This document shows positions 45,264 through 55,107 of a stretch of DNA of 64,000 bases, in pieces. Source of the DNA: Rhizobium sp. NFR03 (GTDB lineage: Bacteria > Pseudomonadota > Alphaproteobacteria > Rhizobiales > Rhizobiaceae). Under the pieces are notes generated by a model. That model worked only from the letters and a program-made list of their open reading frames with translations. It did no database searches and was not told where the DNA came from. The translations under genes and the position numbers were made by a program. The stretch is taken from positions 496,001 to 560,000 of the forward strand of contig NZ_FOGR01000001.1 of NCBI RefSeq assembly GCF_900111275.1, in the 5' to 3' direction. How positions within the stretch are numbered: the stretch's first letter is position 1; each line of letters starts with the position of its first letter.

Positions 45264-48050
45264 TCAGGCTGTCAGCGCCGGAAGGTCGGGCAACACAGCT
45301 TGAAGATCCTGGATGAGACAAGGGCGGCCGAACAGAAAGCCTTGCACCTCGTCGCATCCCTCGGCGAGCAGAACCTGGAACTGTTCTTCCGTTTCTGCGC
45401 CTTCGGCAAGGATCGTCACATCGAGGCTCTTGCCAAGCGCAACGATGGCCCGGATGAATGCCTTGGACTGACGACCATCGAGTTCGTTGACGAAACTCCG
45501 GTCGAGCTTGATCTTGTCGAAGGGGAACGCCCTCAGCGTTTCCAGCGAGGAGTATCCTGTTCCGAAATCGTCGATCGCGATCATCACGCCCATCGCGCGG
45601 ATCTGGCGCAGGATGTGGAGCGCCCTGCCCTTGTCGCCGATGATGGCGCTTTCGGTGACCTCCAGTTCCAGCCGCGATGATGGAAGGCCGGTCCGCAGCA
45701 GCACGGAGCGAACCCTCTCCACAAGCCCGACATCCCCGAGTTGCAGCGGCGACAGGTTGACCGCGATCCTGTGATCGAGACCCCATGCGACGGCCTCGCG
45801 ACAGGCCTCCTCGAGCACCCAGTCGCCGATCGTGGAGATCAGACCGCACTCTTCCGCAATCGGGATGAAGGTGGCCGGTGAGATCAACCCGCGCTGCGGA
45901 TGCCGCCAGCGCAGCAGGACTTCGTATCCGGTCGTCTGCCGTGTCCGCGCGGACTTCTGCACCTGATAGACGAGGAAGAACTGCTTCTCCTCAAGGGCAA
46001 CACCGAGATCACGGCCGATAGCACGGCGTTCGCGCGCAGCCTCGTCCATCGCCGCCTCGTAGAAGCTGATGCGCTGCTCCGGCTGCGCCTTGGAGCGATA
46101 CATCGCCATGTCGGCATTGTTCAGAAGTTTTTCGCGATCCCCAGCGTCCGAGGGATAGACCGACACACCGATGCTGGCACCGGGCAGGATTTCCGTCCCG
46201 TCAATGACAATGCGTTCGGTCAATGCCCGGAAAAGCCGGCCGATAAAATCCTCGAGATCCTTCTCCTGCACGAAACGCTTGAACGCGACGAATTCATCTC
46301 CGCCGAAGCGCCCGACAGCCTCGCTTTCGCCGACCAGTTTCTGCATCCGGCTGGCAAGCGCGTAGAGCACCTTGTCGCCCATCGCATGGCCGTAGCGGTC
46401 GTTGATCTCCTTGAACTCGTCGAGATCGATGCAGATGGCCGCAACCTTCTCCGACCCGGCAACATTCGTGATTGCGGCATCCAGCCGTTCCGCGAACTGG
46501 TGCCGGTTGGCAAGCCCCGTCAAGGCATCATGCCGGGCAAGGTGCTGAATCTTCTGTTCGGCATTCACCCGGGCGGTGATGTCTTCAAGCGTCGTGACGA
46601 AGGAGCCGTCGCCCGTCGGCCGGTGAACTGTCCGGATCGTGCGTCCGCTGGACACCTCGCGCGCCGTCTCGCCACCTCCGGGCGCTGTGAACAGGGCCCG
46701 GTGCTGCTCGTACAGCCCGTCTGCATCATAGGATCCGGTCTGGTCGGTCTTGAAGCGCTCGTAGCAGAGCGAGTGAAAGCTCTGGCCGACGATATCGAGA
46801 GAACGCGGAAACTCGATGATCTCCCGGAAAAGTTCGTTGTGCAGGATCAGGCGCTCGTTCGCGTCGAAAAGCGCAATCCCGTGCCCCATGGTGTTGAGCG
46901 CGATGGAAAGGTTTTTGGTGACATCGAGAAGACGTGCCGCACTGTCCTTGGCTTCGGTACAATCGCGGGTGATCTTGGCAAAGCCGATATGCTCATGATG
47001 CTCGTCATAGATCGGATCGATCACGACCGATGCCCAGAATGCCGAGCCATCCTTGCGATAGCGCCAACCTTCCGTCTCGAATTTCCCCGTTGTCAGTGCT
47101 GTCTGCAGAGCATGCGCCGGTGCGCCGTCCGCTCTCTCTTCCGCGGAATAGAAGATGGAGAAGCTCTTGCCTACGATTTCCCGGTCGGCGTAACCCTTCA
47201 TGCGCTGCGCGCCGACGTTCCAGTTCGTCACCCGGCCAGAGGGATCGAGCAGGTAGATCGCGTAGTCGCTGACGCCCTGAACGAGATGCCGAAACCGGGT
47301 GTTCATGGCCATGGTCGCGTTCTCGGACCGGCTCGCGAAGAGCGCGGCCGCAAGCACGGAGAACAGCAGCGACAAGGCGGTCGTGGCAATCACGATGACC
47401 ATGAGGGCCGGTGACAACAGGTTCGATGGCAGCGGCGAGTCGGCCACCGGCGTCATGATCACGCCGCCCATGGAGGTAAAATGCATGGAGACGATGCCGA
47501 GCGTCAGGAGGCTTGCCCCAGAGCCAAGCCGTTTTATTCCCTTGCGTCCAGGTCTCACGGACGCAAATCCGGGAACCGAAAACAGGACGGCAAGAAGAAC
47601 CGCGCTCCAGACGAGATTGACATCCCAATGGATTTTGCCGGGAAACTCGATCGCCGTCATGCCAACGAAATGCATCGTGGAAACACCGAGACCGAAGAGG
47701 ATGCCGGCCATGACGAAGGCCAGACGACCGGTCAGCGAAGACGCGACCGCGACGGCAAGGAACGTCGTCGTCACCGAGATCGCAAGCGACAGCAGCGTTC
47801 GCGATGGCTCGTAACCGAGAACCAGCGAAGCCTCATAAGCGAGCATCGCGACGAAATGCGTCGCCCAGATACCAAAGCCGCCGGACGTTCCTGCGCTGGC
47901 AAGCCAGATCCACCGTGCATATCCATGCGCGCGATGCGCACGCTGTAGCAGCATCATAGCCGCAGCACAGGAAACGAGACACAGAAAACCGGCAAAAACA
48001 ACCAGACGCAGATCATGCTCCGTTGCAATGCACGAGAGAACTCTGAGCAT
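45264..48050 (-). CDS. MHYT-PAS-PAS-GGDEF-EAL membrane protein (c-di-GMP turnover)
   Basis: The 928-residue protein starts with seven membrane spans of the MHYT type, with ATHFVAML, STMHFVGMTA and SMHFTSMGG, which are proposed to bind copper and sense O2, CO or NO. A PAS domain lies near 255-370 and a second, PAS-like (7TM-associated) segment near 385-495. The GGDEF domain has an intact GRFGGDEF. The EAL domain has EVLLRWRHP, NLSPLQL, EVTESAI, IDDFGTGYSSL, IKLDRSF, AEGAETEEQ and EVQGFLFGRP, so every catalytic position is conserved. The RxxD inhibitory site upstream of GGDEF is absent (GESE). Confidence 0.92.
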   Translation of the reverse strand: MLRVLSCIATEHDLRLVVFAGFLCLVSCAAAMMLLQRAHRAHGYARWIWLASAGTSGGFGIWATHFVAMLAYEASLVLGYEPSRTLLSLAISVTTTFLAVAVASSLTGRLAFVMAGILFGLGVSTMHFVGMTAIEFPGKIHWDVNLVWSAVLLAVLFSVPGFASVRPGRKGIKRLGSGASLLTLGIVSMHFTSMGGVIMTPVADSPLPSNLLSPALMVIVIATTALSLLFSVLAAALFASRSENATMAMNTRFRHLVQGVSDYAIYLLDPSGRVTNWNVGAQRMKGYADREIVGKSFSIFYSAEERADGAPAHALQTALTTGKFETEGWRYRKDGSAFWASVVIDPIYDEHHEHIGFAKITRDCTEAKDSAARLLDVTKNLSIALNTMGHGIALFDANERLILHNELFREIIEFPRSLDIVGQSFHSLCYERFKTDQTGSYDADGLYEQHRALFTAPGGGETAREVSSGRTIRTVHRPTGDGSFVTTLEDITARVNAEQKIQHLARHDALTGLANRHQFAERLDAAITNVAGSEKVAAICIDLDEFKEINDRYGHAMGDKVLYALASRMQKLVGESEAVGRFGGDEFVAFKRFVQEKDLEDFIGRLFRALTERIVIDGTEILPGASIGVSVYPSDAGDREKLLNNADMAMYRSKAQPEQRISFYEAAMDEAARERRAIGRDLGVALEEKQFFLVYQVQKSARTRQTTGYEVLLRWRHPQRGLISPATFIPIAEECGLISTIGDWVLEEACREAVAWGLDHRIAVNLSPLQLGDVGLVERVRSVLLRTGLPSSRLELEVTESAIIGDKGRALHILRQIRAMGVMIAIDDFGTGYSSLETLRAFPFDKIKLDRSFVNELDGRQSKAFIRAIVALGKSLDVTILAEGAETEEQFQVLLAEGCDEVQGFLFGRPCLIQDLQAVLPDLPALTA

Positions 48051-48259
48051 AGGCACGCCTCATGGCGAACCGCCGCAACCGGCAAGGGTGCGTGGATCGG
48101 ATATAAAGATATGCAGGCATCCAGACGGCTGTCTGCGTGAAGGTAAAGGTAAGGACACCCTTAGAAAGCCGCGACAACAGCGACCCGCCCGGTCTCCCCG
48201 CACACACTAGCTGCGCAAACCTTCAAGCCGGATTAACGTCTCCCATTTTTAGGGCATGA

Positions 48260-49609
48260 CTACTTCCGGGCGAATACGCTGCGTACGATCCCGTACCGTT
48301 GCAGCTTGTCGTAGAAGGTCTTCCGGGGAATGCCGAGCGCGTCGATGGTCCGCTGCACGTCTCCCTCGGCCTCGCGAAGGGCCGTGCGGATGATCTCCGC
48401 CTCGATCCGGTCCATCCGCTGCGGCAATGTGCCACCTCCCGCGTCCGACACATCCGGCACATTCGGGGACGTTCCCTCCGGTAAGAAGCCCAGCACCGTC
48501 CGCTCGGCAAAATGGGTGAGTTCGCGAACATTGCCGGGCCAATCGTGCTCGACCAGATGGCGACGAACAGCGTCGGTCATGACGGGCACATCGCGCCTGA
48601 AGCGCGACGCTGCCCGAGCGGCAAAGGTCGAGAACAGCAGCGGGATATCGTCACGGCGCTCGCGCAATGGCGGGATCGACAGTGTCACCACGTTCAGCCG
48701 GTAATAGAGATCCTCTCGAAAATCACCGCGCGACCGCGGATCTGCAAGATCCACCTTCGTCGCCGCCACGACCCGCAGATCGACCGGGCGCACCTCGTTG
48801 GTTCCGAGCGGGGTGACCTCGCGCATTTCCAGTACGCGCAGCATCTGCACTTGCGTCGATGGCGCCATGCTCTCGATCTCATCGAGAAACAGGGTACCCC
48901 CGCTCGAATGTTCGATCCGACCCACGCGCTTCTTCTGCGCGCCGGTAAAGGCGCCGGGTTCGTGTCCGAAAAGCTCGCTCTCGATGACCTGTTCCGGCAG
49001 CGCACCGCAGTTCAGCGCAACGAAATGACCCTTCGCCCGCTGGCTCCAGCGGTGTAGCAGCGTCGCCACCACCTCCTTGCCGCTTCCCGTTTCTCCCGTC
49101 ATCAGCACGTCCACATCCGTATTGGCGATCTGACGGATCGTCTCGCGCAGGCGCTCCATGGCCGGCGTCTGCCCGATCAGCAGACCGCCGTCCCGCGTCT
49201 CCTCCGCCGCATCGCGCAGCGCCCGGTTTTCCAGCACAAGCCGGCGTTTCTCCCCGGCATGCATGACGCCCTGCACCAGCCGGTCGGTCGGAAACGGCTT
49301 TGGGAGGAAATCATAGGCGCCATCCCGGATGGCCTTGACCGCCATCGGGATATCCCCGTGCCCGGTCATCAGGATGACAGGGATGTCGGGATCGATGCGG
49401 CGAATGCGGTCGAATAGCTCCAGACCGTCGATCAGCGGCATGCGGATATCCGTGACGACAACGCCGGGAAAGCGTGGATCCAGCAGCGCCAGCGCATCGA
49501 GTGCGGAAGAGACGGCGGTAACGGTGAAGCCGCCCAGTTCCAGCGTCTGGCGGGTTGCCTTCAGAAGATCACGGTCGTCATCGACAAGGAGAACGTTGAC
49601 GTCGCTCAT
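48260..49609 (-). CDS. dctD: C4-dicarboxylate response regulator DctD (NtrC family)
   Basis: The 449-residue sigma-54 activator has a receiver domain (Asp54 in [11 protein letters not shown] and K in FLPKPF), an AAA+ domain with Walker [15 protein letters not shown] and Walker B FLDEIE, and a C-terminal Fis-type helix-turn-helix ([25 protein letters not shown]). When phosphorylated by DctB it activates dctA. It overlaps dctB by 4 nt (ATGA) and lies at the end of the dctBD operon, divergent from dctA. Confidence 0.95.
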   Translation of the reverse strand: MSDVNVLLVDDDRDLLKATRQTLELGGFTVTAVSSALDALALLDPRFPGVVVTDIRMPLIDGLELFDRIRRIDPDIPVILMTGHGDIPMAVKAIRDGAYDFLPKPFPTDRLVQGVMHAGEKRRLVLENRALRDAAEETRDGGLLIGQTPAMERLRETIRQIANTDVDVLMTGETGSGKEVVATLLHRWSQRAKGHFVALNCGALPEQVIESELFGHEPGAFTGAQKKRVGRIEHSSGGTLFLDEIESMAPSTQVQMLRVLEMREVTPLGTNEVRPVDLRVVAATKVDLADPRSRGDFREDLYYRLNVVTLSIPPLRERRDDIPLLFSTFAARAASRFRRDVPVMTDAVRRHLVEHDWPGNVRELTHFAERTVLGFLPEGTSPNVPDVSDAGGGTLPQRMDRIEAEIIRTALREAEGDVQRTIDALGIPRKTFYDKLQRYGIVRSVFARK

Positions 49610-51456
49610 GCCTGCGCCCTTTTCAGATGAATGGTGAAATGTGCTCCGCCATCAGAGCTCTCGACGGCGATGCGCCCGCCATAGTCCGCAAGAATGTCCC
49701 GCGAGATGACGAGGCCGAGCCCCAGGCCCCGCTCCTTGGAGGTGTTGAACGGCGTAAAAAGCGCGCTCATGATGGCGGGAGATATGCCCGGACCGTTGTC
49801 GCGGACATGCAGGAGAACATCGTCGTCCACTGTCTCGACCCTGACATCGACCCGTGCGTCGCTACGACCCGACAAGGCCTCCAGCGCGTTCTGCAGAAGG
49901 TTGATCAGTACCTGCTCCAGCCGCACACGATCCCCGAGAACGTGAAGATCGTCGTCCGGCAGGGCTATCTGGAGCGCATCGAGCTGACCGGCGAAACGGC
50001 TTTTCAGCAACATGACCGCACTTTCCACCATGGTACGGACGGACACCGGCCCGCTCGGGGCCCGGCCCTTGCGCGAAAACGTCTTCAACTCGTCGGTGAT
50101 GGTGCCGATGCGATCCGTCAGGGCAGCGATGCTCTCCAGATTCTCATCCACAGGACCCGGCTGTGCGCGCGTAAGAAACACGCGGGCATTGTCGGCATAG
50201 GCGCGAATGGTAGCGAGCGGCTGATTGATCTCGTGCGCAACGCCCGCTGCGACCTGACCGAGAATAGCAAGCCGGTTGGCATGGACAAGTTCCTGTTGCA
50301 CGCCCTGAAGCTTCGTTTCCGTTGCACGGTGGCCGGCGATCTCGTCTTCCAGCCTGTCACGCGCCGACGTCAGGGCTTCGGTGCGCTCGCGCACGCGCCG
50401 CTCGAGTTCCTCACGCGCGGCGAGTTCTCGCGCCAGTCGGCCGATGGCCTGCTGGCGACGAGCCAGCAGAAATGCAGCGAGTGCGGCAAGCGGCAGGACG
50501 AGCGCAAGACCCTGCAAACGGCGGCTCTGAACGGAGGCCGCGACGGCGGCGTCCGTCTCAACGAGATAATCAAGGCTCCAGCCTGTCGAGGGCACGGCGA
50601 TGGCCAGGCGAAGAAAATCTCTCTGTGGTTCCCCGGGCATGACGGCGCTCACCCGTTCGACACCCTGCGACATCGGCTCGATCAGCGAAATCGGCACCGG
50701 TGTCAGCGGCGCATCGCCAAACTGAAGACTGGTCCGGATCGCTTCGAGACTATCAGCGGCGAGTGGCGTCATCGCCATGAACCGCCAGGAAGGAATGCTG
50801 GTGATCAGCACCACGCCGTTCTGATCGGTCACGAACGTCGGCCGACCGGCCATCCGCCAGTCTGTCTCGATCTGGTCGAATTCCATCTTGGCCACCACGA
50901 CACCGAGAGGGCCGGAAGCGCCCTCGATCCGCTGCGAAATATACAGACCCGGGCGCTTGCTCACCGACCCGAGCGCGAAGTGCTCGGCCGTTCCACCAGC
51001 CATGGCCTTGGTGAAATATGCACGAAACGTGTAGTCGTTGCCCACGAAACTCGTCGGCTCCTGCCAGTTGCTCGACGCGATCGCAATCCCGTCCCGGCCG
51101 ATCACATAGATGACGGCTGCGTTCGTATCGGCGACGATCTCTTCCAGTTTCTGATCGAGGCTCAGACGACGCTGTGGATCGGGCCGCTCCAGCGTATCGG
51201 CAAGCTGACGATCCCGGGACAGCAGCATCGGCAAGGCACGCGGCCGCTCCAGAACAGCGCGCAGGTGTGCAACCTTCAGACTGGCATCCGTGCGGGCCTG
51301 CGCTTCCAGCGTCTGCAATGCATCTTCCCGCCCGAGATAGGACCCGGCCGACATGGCGACCGCCAGTCCGCAGAGAACGAACATCCCCAGGACGACCCAC
51401 GGGAGAACGCGTTCGCGATGTGAGGATGCCGGCTGGATCTGGAGGCGATGTTGCAT
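49606..51456 (-). CDS. dctB: C4-dicarboxylate sensor histidine kinase DctB
   Basis: The 616-residue kinase has a transmembrane segment near residues 18-40, a long periplasmic sensor region with two PAS-like (PDC) folds (about 50-290), a second transmembrane segment near 310-325, then a HisKA domain with [18 protein letters not shown] (phosphorylated His) and a GHL ATPase with [18 protein letters not shown] and [12 protein letters not shown]. It senses succinate, malate or fumarate, and its control of DctD is the known rhizobial circuit. It is divergent from dctA. Confidence 0.95.
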   Translation of the reverse strand: MQHRLQIQPASSHRERVLPWVVLGMFVLCGLAVAMSAGSYLGREDALQTLEAQARTDASLKVAHLRAVLERPRALPMLLSRDRQLADTLERPDPQRRLSLDQKLEEIVADTNAAVIYVIGRDGIAIASSNWQEPTSFVGNDYTFRAYFTKAMAGGTAEHFALGSVSKRPGLYISQRIEGASGPLGVVVAKMEFDQIETDWRMAGRPTFVTDQNGVVLITSIPSWRFMAMTPLAADSLEAIRTSLQFGDAPLTPVPISLIEPMSQGVERVSAVMPGEPQRDFLRLAIAVPSTGWSLDYLVETDAAVAASVQSRRLQGLALVLPLAALAAFLLARRQQAIGRLARELAAREELERRVRERTEALTSARDRLEDEIAGHRATETKLQGVQQELVHANRLAILGQVAAGVAHEINQPLATIRAYADNARVFLTRAQPGPVDENLESIAALTDRIGTITDELKTFSRKGRAPSGPVSVRTMVESAVMLLKSRFAGQLDALQIALPDDDLHVLGDRVRLEQVLINLLQNALEALSGRSDARVDVRVETVDDDVLLHVRDNGPGISPAIMSALFTPFNTSKERGLGLGLVISRDILADYGGRIAVESSDGGAHFTIHLKRAQA

Positions 51457-51465
51457 GTCTTACTG

Positions 51466-51512
51466 TGCATAAATCCAGACAAATCGCAATTCATCCAGTG
51501 CGGAAATCCGCA
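51466..51512. promoter_or_regulatory. candidate tandem DctD upstream activator sites
   Basis: TGCGGAAATCCGCA (51499-51512) is a perfect palindromic pair with a related degenerate copy, TGCATAAATCCAGA, at 51466-51479, offset by 33 bp (about three helical turns). Both lie upstream of the sigma-54 promoter of dctA, as expected for DctD enhancer sites. Confidence 0.55.
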
Positions 51513-51586
51513 TAATCTGCATGCACATGCCGCCAATCCACATGCCATTTCAAGGAAAAACAAGAGCCTAGCAGGAGGCTGAAAAC

Positions 51587-51602
51587 TGGCACGTCCTTTG
51601 CA
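51587..51602 (+). promoter_or_regulatory. sigma-54 promoter of dctA
   Basis: TGGCACG-N4-TTGCA matches the -24/-12 consensus with GG and GC positions in register. It lies about 65 nt before the dctA start codon and about 75-120 nt downstream of the DctD-type sites. Confidence 0.92.
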
Positions 51603-51666
51603 AACTCGTCAACGAGTAGGAACAGTCCCGGGAGAGCCATGTGGCGGGGGACGCAAGGAGGACAAC

Positions 51667-52998
51667 ATGCACGCAATACCAGAACCCATGGCACCTCAAT
51701 CGAAGCTGCCTTTCTACCGGCACCTTTATTTCCAGGTCATGACCGCGATTATCGCGGGTATCCTGCTGGGTCACTTCTATCCGCAGCTCGGAACACAGCT
51801 GAAACCTCTTGGTGATGCCTTCATCAAGCTGGTCAAGATGATCATCGCGCCTGTCATCTTCCTCACCGTCACCACCGGCATTGCCGGCATGTCCGACCTG
51901 AAGAAGGTCGGCCGCGTTGCCGGCAAGGCAATGCTGTACTTCCTGACATTCTCGACGCTGGCGCTGGCCGTCGGTCTTGTGGTCGCCAACATTGTACAGC
52001 CGGGCGCCGGCATGCACATCAGCGCTGCTTCGCTCGATGCGACAGCCGTCGAGACCTATACGACGAAGGCGCATGAGGCGAGCATTGTCGGCTTCCTGAT
52101 GAACATCATCCCGCAGACCATCGTCGGCGCCTTCGCGGACGGCGACATCCTGCAGGTCCTGTTCTTCTCCGTTTTGTTCGGCATCGCGCTCGGCATGGTC
52201 GGCGACAAGGGCCGTCCGGTTACGGACTTCCTGAATGCCGTCACCGCCCCCATGTTCCGCCTCGTGGCCATCCTGATGAAGGCCGCACCCATCGGTGCGT
52301 TCGGCGCCATGGCCTTCACCATCGGCAAATACGGTATCGGCTCGATCGCCAATCTCGCTTTCCTGATCGGCACCTTCTACCTGACAGCGGCAATCTTCGT
52401 CTTCATCGTCCTTGGCGCGGTCGCCCGCTACAACGGCTTTTCTATTGTGGCGCTCATCCGCTACCTCAAGGAAGAGCTGCTGCTGGTCCTCGGCACATCG
52501 TCTTCGGAAGCCGCACTTCCTGGCCTGATGGCCAAGATGGAACGTGCCGGTTGCAAGCGCTCGGTCGTCGGCCTCGTCATCCCCACGGGCTACTCGTTCA
52601 ACCTTGATGGCACGAACATCTACATGACGCTTGCCGCCCTGTTCATCGCCCAGGCAACCGATACGCCGCTTGGCTATGGTGACCAAATCCTGCTGCTGCT
52701 GGTGGCAATGCTGTCGTCCAAGGGTGCCGCGGGCATTACCGGTGCCGGTTTCATCACGCTCGCCGCCACACTTTCGGTCGTTCCATCTGTCCCCGTTGCC
52801 GGCATGGCGCTGATCCTCGGCATCGACCGCTTCATGTCGGAATGCCGCGCTCTGACCAACTTCATCGGTAACGCGGTCGCAACCGTCGTCGTCGCCCGTT
52901 GGGAAAACGAGCTGGACAAGGACCAGCTCGCCGCAGCTCTTGCCGGTAACGCACCGCCGCTGGTCGAACCAGCACCCGCCCTTCAGGCCGCGGAATAA
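51667..52998 (+). CDS. dctA: C4-dicarboxylate transporter DctA
   Basis: The 443-residue Na+/H+-coupled DAACS family carrier imports succinate, fumarate and malate. Signatures include [36 protein letters not shown], the serine-rich [10 protein letters not shown] loop, and [26 protein letters not shown]. It has eight membrane spans and two re-entrant loops. AGGAGG lies before the ATG. It is transcribed alone from a sigma-54 promoter under DctB/DctD; in rhizobia this transporter is needed for symbiotic fixation. A terminator follows at 53079. Confidence 0.97.
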   Translation: MHAIPEPMAPQSKLPFYRHLYFQVMTAIIAGILLGHFYPQLGTQLKPLGDAFIKLVKMIIAPVIFLTVTTGIAGMSDLKKVGRVAGKAMLYFLTFSTLALAVGLVVANIVQPGAGMHISAASLDATAVETYTTKAHEASIVGFLMNIIPQTIVGAFADGDILQVLFFSVLFGIALGMVGDKGRPVTDFLNAVTAPMFRLVAILMKAAPIGAFGAMAFTIGKYGIGSIANLAFLIGTFYLTAAIFVFIVLGAVARYNGFSIVALIRYLKEELLLVLGTSSSEAALPGLMAKMERAGCKRSVVGLVIPTGYSFNLDGTNIYMTLAALFIAQATDTPLGYGDQILLLLVAMLSSKGAAGITGAGFITLAATLSVVPSVPVAGMALILGIDRFMSECRALTNFIGNAVATVVVARWENELDKDQLAAALAGNAPPLVEPAPALQAAE

Positions 52999-53078
52999 AG
53001 CTCGACTTGCACCGGATGCCTCCGTGCGTCCGGTGCCACTTGGCCCCGGCATTGCCGTGGTGCCGCCTCCCAAGGCAG

Positions 53079-53104
53079 AAACCCCCGCCACGAGCGGGGG
53101 TTTT
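53079..53104 (+). terminator. intrinsic terminator of dctA
   Basis: A 10-bp stem (AAACCCCCGC / GCGGGGGTTT) with a 5-nt loop is followed by T residues. Confidence 0.85.
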
Positions 53105-53176
53105 CGTTCGTAAAATCAAGATGCCTCTGCCGCTTACGCCACCGGGTCATGCTGGCTCGCGTTACGCCAGAACGCG

Positions 53177-53204
53177 AAACGCCCGCGACAAGGCGCGGGC
53201 GTTT
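53177..53204 (-). terminator. terminator of the DUF1127 gene
   Basis: An 11-bp stem, AAACGCCCGCG / CGCGGGCGTTT, lies about 45 nt after the DUF1127 stop on the minus strand. Confidence 0.65.
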
Positions 53205-53249
53205 GGTGGGGCCATCCGGCAGATGCCGGCGGCAGGCATTCCGGATCAA

Positions 53250-53396
53250 TCAGAGAGCGGCAGCCGAACGGGCAACGGTACGGATGTCGCTGCGAGCAAT
53301 GCCGAGATCGTTGAGTTCGCGGGTCGTCATACGGCCGAGTTCGTTGACCGTCTGACGGTATTTGCGCCATGTGCTGAAAGAGCGTGCTACGTTCAT
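53250..53396 (-). CDS. DUF1127 small protein
   Basis: The 48-residue Arg-rich protein reads MNVARSFSTWRKYRQTVNEL then GRMTTRELNDLGIARSDIRT, the characteristic YjiS/DUF1127 core. AAGGGAAC lies before the ATG. Small DUF1127 proteins are abundant in Rhizobiaceae and affect RNA turnover and metabolism in Agrobacterium. Its short length explains why it is easily missed. It converges on the dctA terminator. Confidence 0.88.
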   Translation of the reverse strand: MNVARSFSTWRKYRQTVNELGRMTTRELNDLGIARSDIRTVARSAAAL

Positions 53397-53610
53397 GATG
53401 TTCCCTTTCCAAGGTCTTCAGGGGGCTTTGCCGAAACACCGTCTGGATGTTCCCGAGTGCCTGACCCCGTTGCTGTTTGCTGACCGTTTTATACGCCTGC
53501 ACAGGCCGACCCACCAGCGCGAAGCCCTCAGGCCACCCATGCGTCGATCGCACGGCTCTTCAACATTCAATCGGTTCGCCCCTTCAGGAACACATGGCAC
53601 GAACCTACAG

Positions 53611-53646
53611 AAAAGCCGGCCGCTTCATTCGAAACGGCCGGCTTTT
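53611..53646. terminator. terminator of the fasciclin gene
   Basis: A 12-bp stem AAAAGCCGGCCG / CGGCCGGCTTTT flanks a 12-nt loop about 22 nt after the fasciclin stop on the minus strand, ending in TTTT. Confidence 0.85.
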
Positions 53647-53667
53647 CAAATCTCTAGATCTTGAGGC

Positions 53668-54225
53668 TTACATCTTCGGCAAGAGAACCTTGTCGATAAC
53701 GTGGATCACGCCGTTCGACTGCTTCACGTCGGCGATGGTGACATGGGCCACGCCACCCGTCTCATCGGTCAGCGTGATCTTGCCGCCGGCTTCCTTGGCC
53801 TTCAGCACGCAACCGCCGACGGTCTTCACGTCATGTTCGCCGCCATCGTCCTTGATCATCTTGGCGATTGCCGTGGACATAGCATCGGCAGCAACAACGT
53901 GGCAGGTCAGAACCTTGGTCAGCTGTGCCTTGTTCTCGGGCTTCAGAAGCGTTTCCACGGTGCCCTTCGGCAATGCTTCGAAAGCTTCGTTTGTTGGTGC
54001 GAAGACCGTGAATGGGCCCTTGCCCTGCAGGGTCTCGACCAGACCAGCAGCCTTGACGGCGGCGACCAGTGTCGTGTGGTCCTTCGAGTTTGCGGCATTC
54101 TCGACAATGTTCTTGTCTTCAAACATTGCGGCGCCACCGACCTTGGGATTGGCGGCATAAGCGGAGACGGCGGTGGCGGAAACGAGTGTCGCAAAGGCGA
54201 TGGTACGGAGTGCGGACGTCAACAT
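53668..54225 (-). CDS. fasciclin (FAS1) domain secreted protein
   Basis: The 185-residue exported protein has a signal peptide (about 1-24, ending SAYAANP) and one FAS1 domain: KDHTTLVAAVKAAGLVETLQGKGPFTVFAPTNEAFEALP (box 1), LTKVLTCHVVAADAM, and VTIADVKQSNGVIHVIDKVLLP (box 2). FAS1 domains mediate adhesion or ligand binding. A sigma/anti-sigma pair lies just upstream, and a similar SigK-RskA pair controls fasciclin proteins in mycobacteria. The 162-nt gap to the anti-sigma gene carries a hairpin and a possible ECF promoter. Confidence 0.92.
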   Translation of the reverse strand: MLTSALRTIAFATLVSATAVSAYAANPKVGGAAMFEDKNIVENAANSKDHTTLVAAVKAAGLVETLQGKGPFTVFAPTNEAFEALPKGTVETLLKPENKAQLTKVLTCHVVAADAMSTAIAKMIKDDGGEHDVKTVGGCVLKAKEAGGKITLTDETGGVAHVTIADVKQSNGVIHVIDKVLLPKM

Positions 54226-54306
54226 GGGTGGTTCCTCTTCCTGTTCGTTTATCTGCCCGGCGCGGCAGCGCCTTTCGGGGCGTCACGTCTCGGGTGACAG
54301 ACAGGA

Positions 54307-54332
54307 GACGAGGCAGCAGAAGAAAGAGTTTC
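54307..54332 (-). promoter_or_regulatory. candidate ECF-type promoter of the fasciclin gene
   Basis: On the minus strand GAAACT is separated by 16 nt from CGTC, matching the general ECF sigma pattern (GAAC / CGTC-like). It lies about 80 nt upstream of the fasciclin start. I did not find a clear matching copy before the sigma gene, so the assignment is tentative. Confidence 0.3.
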
Positions 54333-54356
54333 GGCCGGAGAGAGCCCCGGCCGAAA
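54329..54356. terminator. hairpin downstream of the anti-sigma gene
   Basis: TTTCGGCCGG pairs with CCGGCCGAAA across an 8-nt loop. It is about 30 nt after the anti-sigma stop on the minus strand, but lacks a strong T run. Part of it overlaps the candidate promoter element. Confidence 0.45.
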
Positions 54357-54387
54357 AAAGTGTCGGATCGTGTCGAGCATATCCCGA

Positions 54388-55107
54388 TCAGGGATAGCGT
54401 GCCTGCCCTGCTGCGATGACAGGACCTGTCGGCAGGCCTGTCGGTGATCCGCCAGGAGGCTCGACGCTGACGGCGAGCGTCATGCCGTCGGCAAGGTGTG
54501 CTCGGAGCGCTGCGGGGACCTCGATAACGCCGCGACCATCCTGCGGCAGAACGCCGAGTGGCACGGGGGCGGCATCACCGCCCGGGACCATCCACAATTC
54601 AAGCGAGCGCGGCTGTCCGGCATTTGCCGCAATCGGTGTTACCGCGATCCGTCCACTTGCCGCATCGTAGGATGCATGCAGCGCCAGCGGAGAGCCCTCA
54701 CCCGTCATCGAAGCAACGAGAGGCGCAGGCGGCTTTGCGCTTCCAAACAGGCCTTGCTGCAATGCAGCCATGACGACGACTGCCGCTAGCGAGGCGAAAG
54801 CGACACTGCGCCAGAGCGCTACCGAGTTCCACCAACCCGTGCGCATCCCGCGAGCGGTGACAGGAGAGCCAAACAGCCTCGCCTCGATCTTCGGATAGAC
54901 CGTGCGCGGAGGCACCTCTTCTGCCGCCAGTTCCAAAGGGCTCAGGCGATCTTCCCACTGCGCGACAAGCAGGGCAAAGGCCGGCTCACGCTCAATTCGG
55001 GCTTCCAATCGCTTCCGGTCGGCGAAGGACAGCACGCCCACGGCATACTCGGCGGCAAGCACCTCGTCGCGGGATCGGTCTCTGTCGCTATCATCCAACT
55101 CGGTCAT
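54388..55107 (-). CDS. RskA-like anti-sigma factor
   Basis: The 239-residue protein has an N-terminal cytoplasmic domain with EVLAAEYAVGVLSFADRKRLEARIEREPAFALLVAQWEDRLSPLE, one transmembrane segment near 90-125 (SVALWRSVAFASLAAVVVMAAL) and an extracytoplasmic domain with the RskA C-terminal pattern LALHASYDAASGRIAV and SLELWMVPGGDAAPVPLGVL. It lacks the HxxxCxxC zinc motif. It should hold the upstream ECF sigma factor inactive until a signal arrives. Its ATG overlaps the sigma stop by 4 nt (ATGA). Confidence 0.88.
   Translation of the reverse strand: MTELDDSDRDRSRDEVLAAEYAVGVLSFADRKRLEARIEREPAFALLVAQWEDRLSPLELAAEEVPPRTVYPKIEARLFGSPVTARGMRTGWWNSVALWRSVAFASLAAVVVMAALQQGLFGSAKPPAPLVASMTGEGSPLALHASYDAASGRIAVTPIAANAGQPRSLELWMVPGGDAAPVPLGVLPQDGRGVIEVPAALRAHLADGMTLAVSVEPPGGSPTGLPTGPVIAAGQARYP

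Noticed and set aside
45900-47414. A 504-codon plus-strand frame opposite the MHYT-GGDEF-EAL gene
   Set aside because: Antisense to intact catalytic domains, without start signals or recognisable motifs.
49627-51423. A 598-codon plus-strand frame opposite dctB
   Set aside because: It is antisense to a recognised histidine kinase and has no family features.
51568-53091. A 507-codon minus-strand frame opposite dctA
   Set aside because: It spans the dctA promoter and terminator and gives a charged Asp/Glu/Arg-rich product, typical of shadow frames.
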